Assembly (NCBI RefSeq): GCF_003054055.1
Contig: NZ_QBKI01000001.1
Location: forward strand, 372,001-436,000
From: Pontibacter mucosus
GTDB lineage: Bacteria; Bacteroidota; Bacteroidia; Cytophagales; Hymenobacteraceae
DNA length: 64,000 nt
Direction: 5' to 3'
Part shown: in pieces, positions 63,462 to 64,000 of the stretch
Layout: each line of letters opens with the position of its first letter
How positions within the stretch are numbered: position 1 is the first letter of the stretch
Translations under genes and position numbers: made by a program
The notes under the pieces: generated by a model
Told to the model about the DNA's origin: nothing
Databases searched by the model: none
The model's input: the letters and a program-made list of their open reading frames with translations, nothing else

Positions 63462-63535
63462 TAAGTTAAGAGTTGAGAGTTATGAGTTAAGGGAGTTAGA
63501 AAGTTAAAAGGTTAGAAAGTTAGAGAGTGAGGTGC
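63462..63535 (+). repeat. AGTTAGAA-type microsatellite
   Basis: GTTAAGAGTTGAGAGTTATG and GGGAGTTAGAAAGTTAAAAG followed by GTTAGAAAGTTAGAGAGTGA are degenerate copies of the same unit. They fill most of the gap between the tldD and pmbA genes. Confidence 0.65.
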
Positions 63536-63604
63536 TGTAAGCGTAACCAGTCTCCGACATATCCACTTTTAACTATTAACTTTTAACTCTAAACTAAAAA
63601 ATCG

Positions 63605-64000
63605 CTAGATTTTTCTGGCTGTGTTGATCACGTTCACGCCGTTGAAGCGGGTGTGGGCAGAGCCGTGCGATACCGCGCTGATCTGGCTTGGCTGGCCTTT
63701 GCCGTCGAAGAACGAACCGAACAGGCGGTAGTCGCTCTCGTCGCACATGTCGGCGCAGGAGTTCCAGAATTCCTGGGTGTTGCTCTGGTAAGCCACATCC
63801 TCCAGCGGACCCACAATTTTGCCTTTGTTGATCTCGTAGAACACCGTGCCGCCAAACTGGAAGTTATAGCGCTGCTGGTCGATGGAGTAGGAGCCACGAC
63901 CGGCGATGTAGATACCTTTATCCACACCACTTATCAACTGATCCACATTCTTCTTCTCCTTGCCCGGCGCCAGCGACACGTTTGGCATGCGCTGAAACTG
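63605..64000 (-). CDS. tldD: TldD-family metallopeptidase, C-terminal part (cut by window end)
   Basis: The last 132 residues of TldD; the frame stays open to the window edge, so the start lies outside. SPxPNVSLxPG (seen as MPNVSLAPGKE), GVDKGIYIAGRGSYSIDQQRYNFQFGG (in part) and YEINKGKIVGPLEDVAYQSNTQEFW are TldD C-terminal features. The HExxxH zinc motif would lie upstream of this part. It is likely transcribed before pmbA in the same direction. Confidence 0.88.
   Translation of the reverse strand, partial: QFQRMPNVSLAPGKEKKNVDQLISGVDKGIYIAGRGSYSIDQQRYNFQFGGTVFYEINKGKIVGPLEDVAYQSNTQEFWNSCADMCDESDYRLFGSFFDGKGQPSQISAVSHGSAHTRFNGVNVINTARKI

Overview
The window looks like chromosomal DNA of a Bacteroidota bacterium of the order Cytophagales, most likely Hymenobacteraceae and close to Pontibacter; the placement rests on gene content and style, not on a database search. 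The signs are type IX secretion (T9SS) cargo with type B sorting domains next to PorP/SprF proteins, promoters of the Bacteroidota form TAnnTTTG, few Shine-Dalgarno sites, several TTG/GTG starts, and an extreme abundance of the DNA word AAGTATAA/TTATACTT in genes and gaps alike. No phage, integrase, transposase, CRISPR array or rRNA operon was seen.

Layout. 1-5.3 kb: nrdB-nrdA (minus) and rplU-rpmA (plus) diverge from a 650-base gap holding several DnaA boxes and an AT-rich stretch, a candidate replication origin or a DnaA-controlled nrd promoter. 5.4-10.5 kb: SAM-I riboswitch, metH, metF. 10.5-15 kb: a minus-strand group with GNAT, a citrulline/arginine-type hydrolase, a cyclase, two paralogous small proteins and hemW. 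15.2-18.4 kb: a BamA/TamA-like barrel, initiator tRNA and a DUF2167 protein. 18.8-31.9 kb: a surface locus with two giant T9SS cargo proteins, each followed by a PorP/SprF protein, and an OmpA-family protein. 33-37 kb: a hybrid histidine kinase and a sigma-54 response regulator tail to tail. 37-46.8 kb: two PepSY-like secreted proteins, polA, an SGNH lipoprotein with an OmpP1/FadL porin, a thioredoxin-reductase-like flavoprotein and a cyanophycinase-like peptidase.

46.8-51.2 kb: a regulatory region with a 23-base palindrome, two direct 16-base dyads 22 bases apart and a sigma-54-like promoter, followed by three tiny single-span membrane protein genes that ordinary gene calling would miss; then an outer membrane protein, arfB, an alpha/beta hydrolase and a site-2 protease. 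51.2-64 kb (minus): a TldD/TldE - DUF4159 - MoxR - DUF58 - BatA - DUF4175 envelope cluster, broken by two unrelated genes and by repeat-rich gaps.

Non-coding DNA is unusually structured. A mosaic repeat of about 480 bases occurs in full at 32.2 and 53.7 kb in opposite orientation, with fragments at 9.4 and 60.3 kb. Clusters of short hairpins with changing stem sequence but constant design sit at 32.8, 45.5, 53.6 and 60.1 kb, and AGTTAGAA-type microsatellites lie beside gene ends. The best candidates for something undescribed are the sigma-54-linked tiny protein trio, the HIP1-like AAGTATAA word, the hairpin/mosaic repeats, and the DnaA-box cluster.
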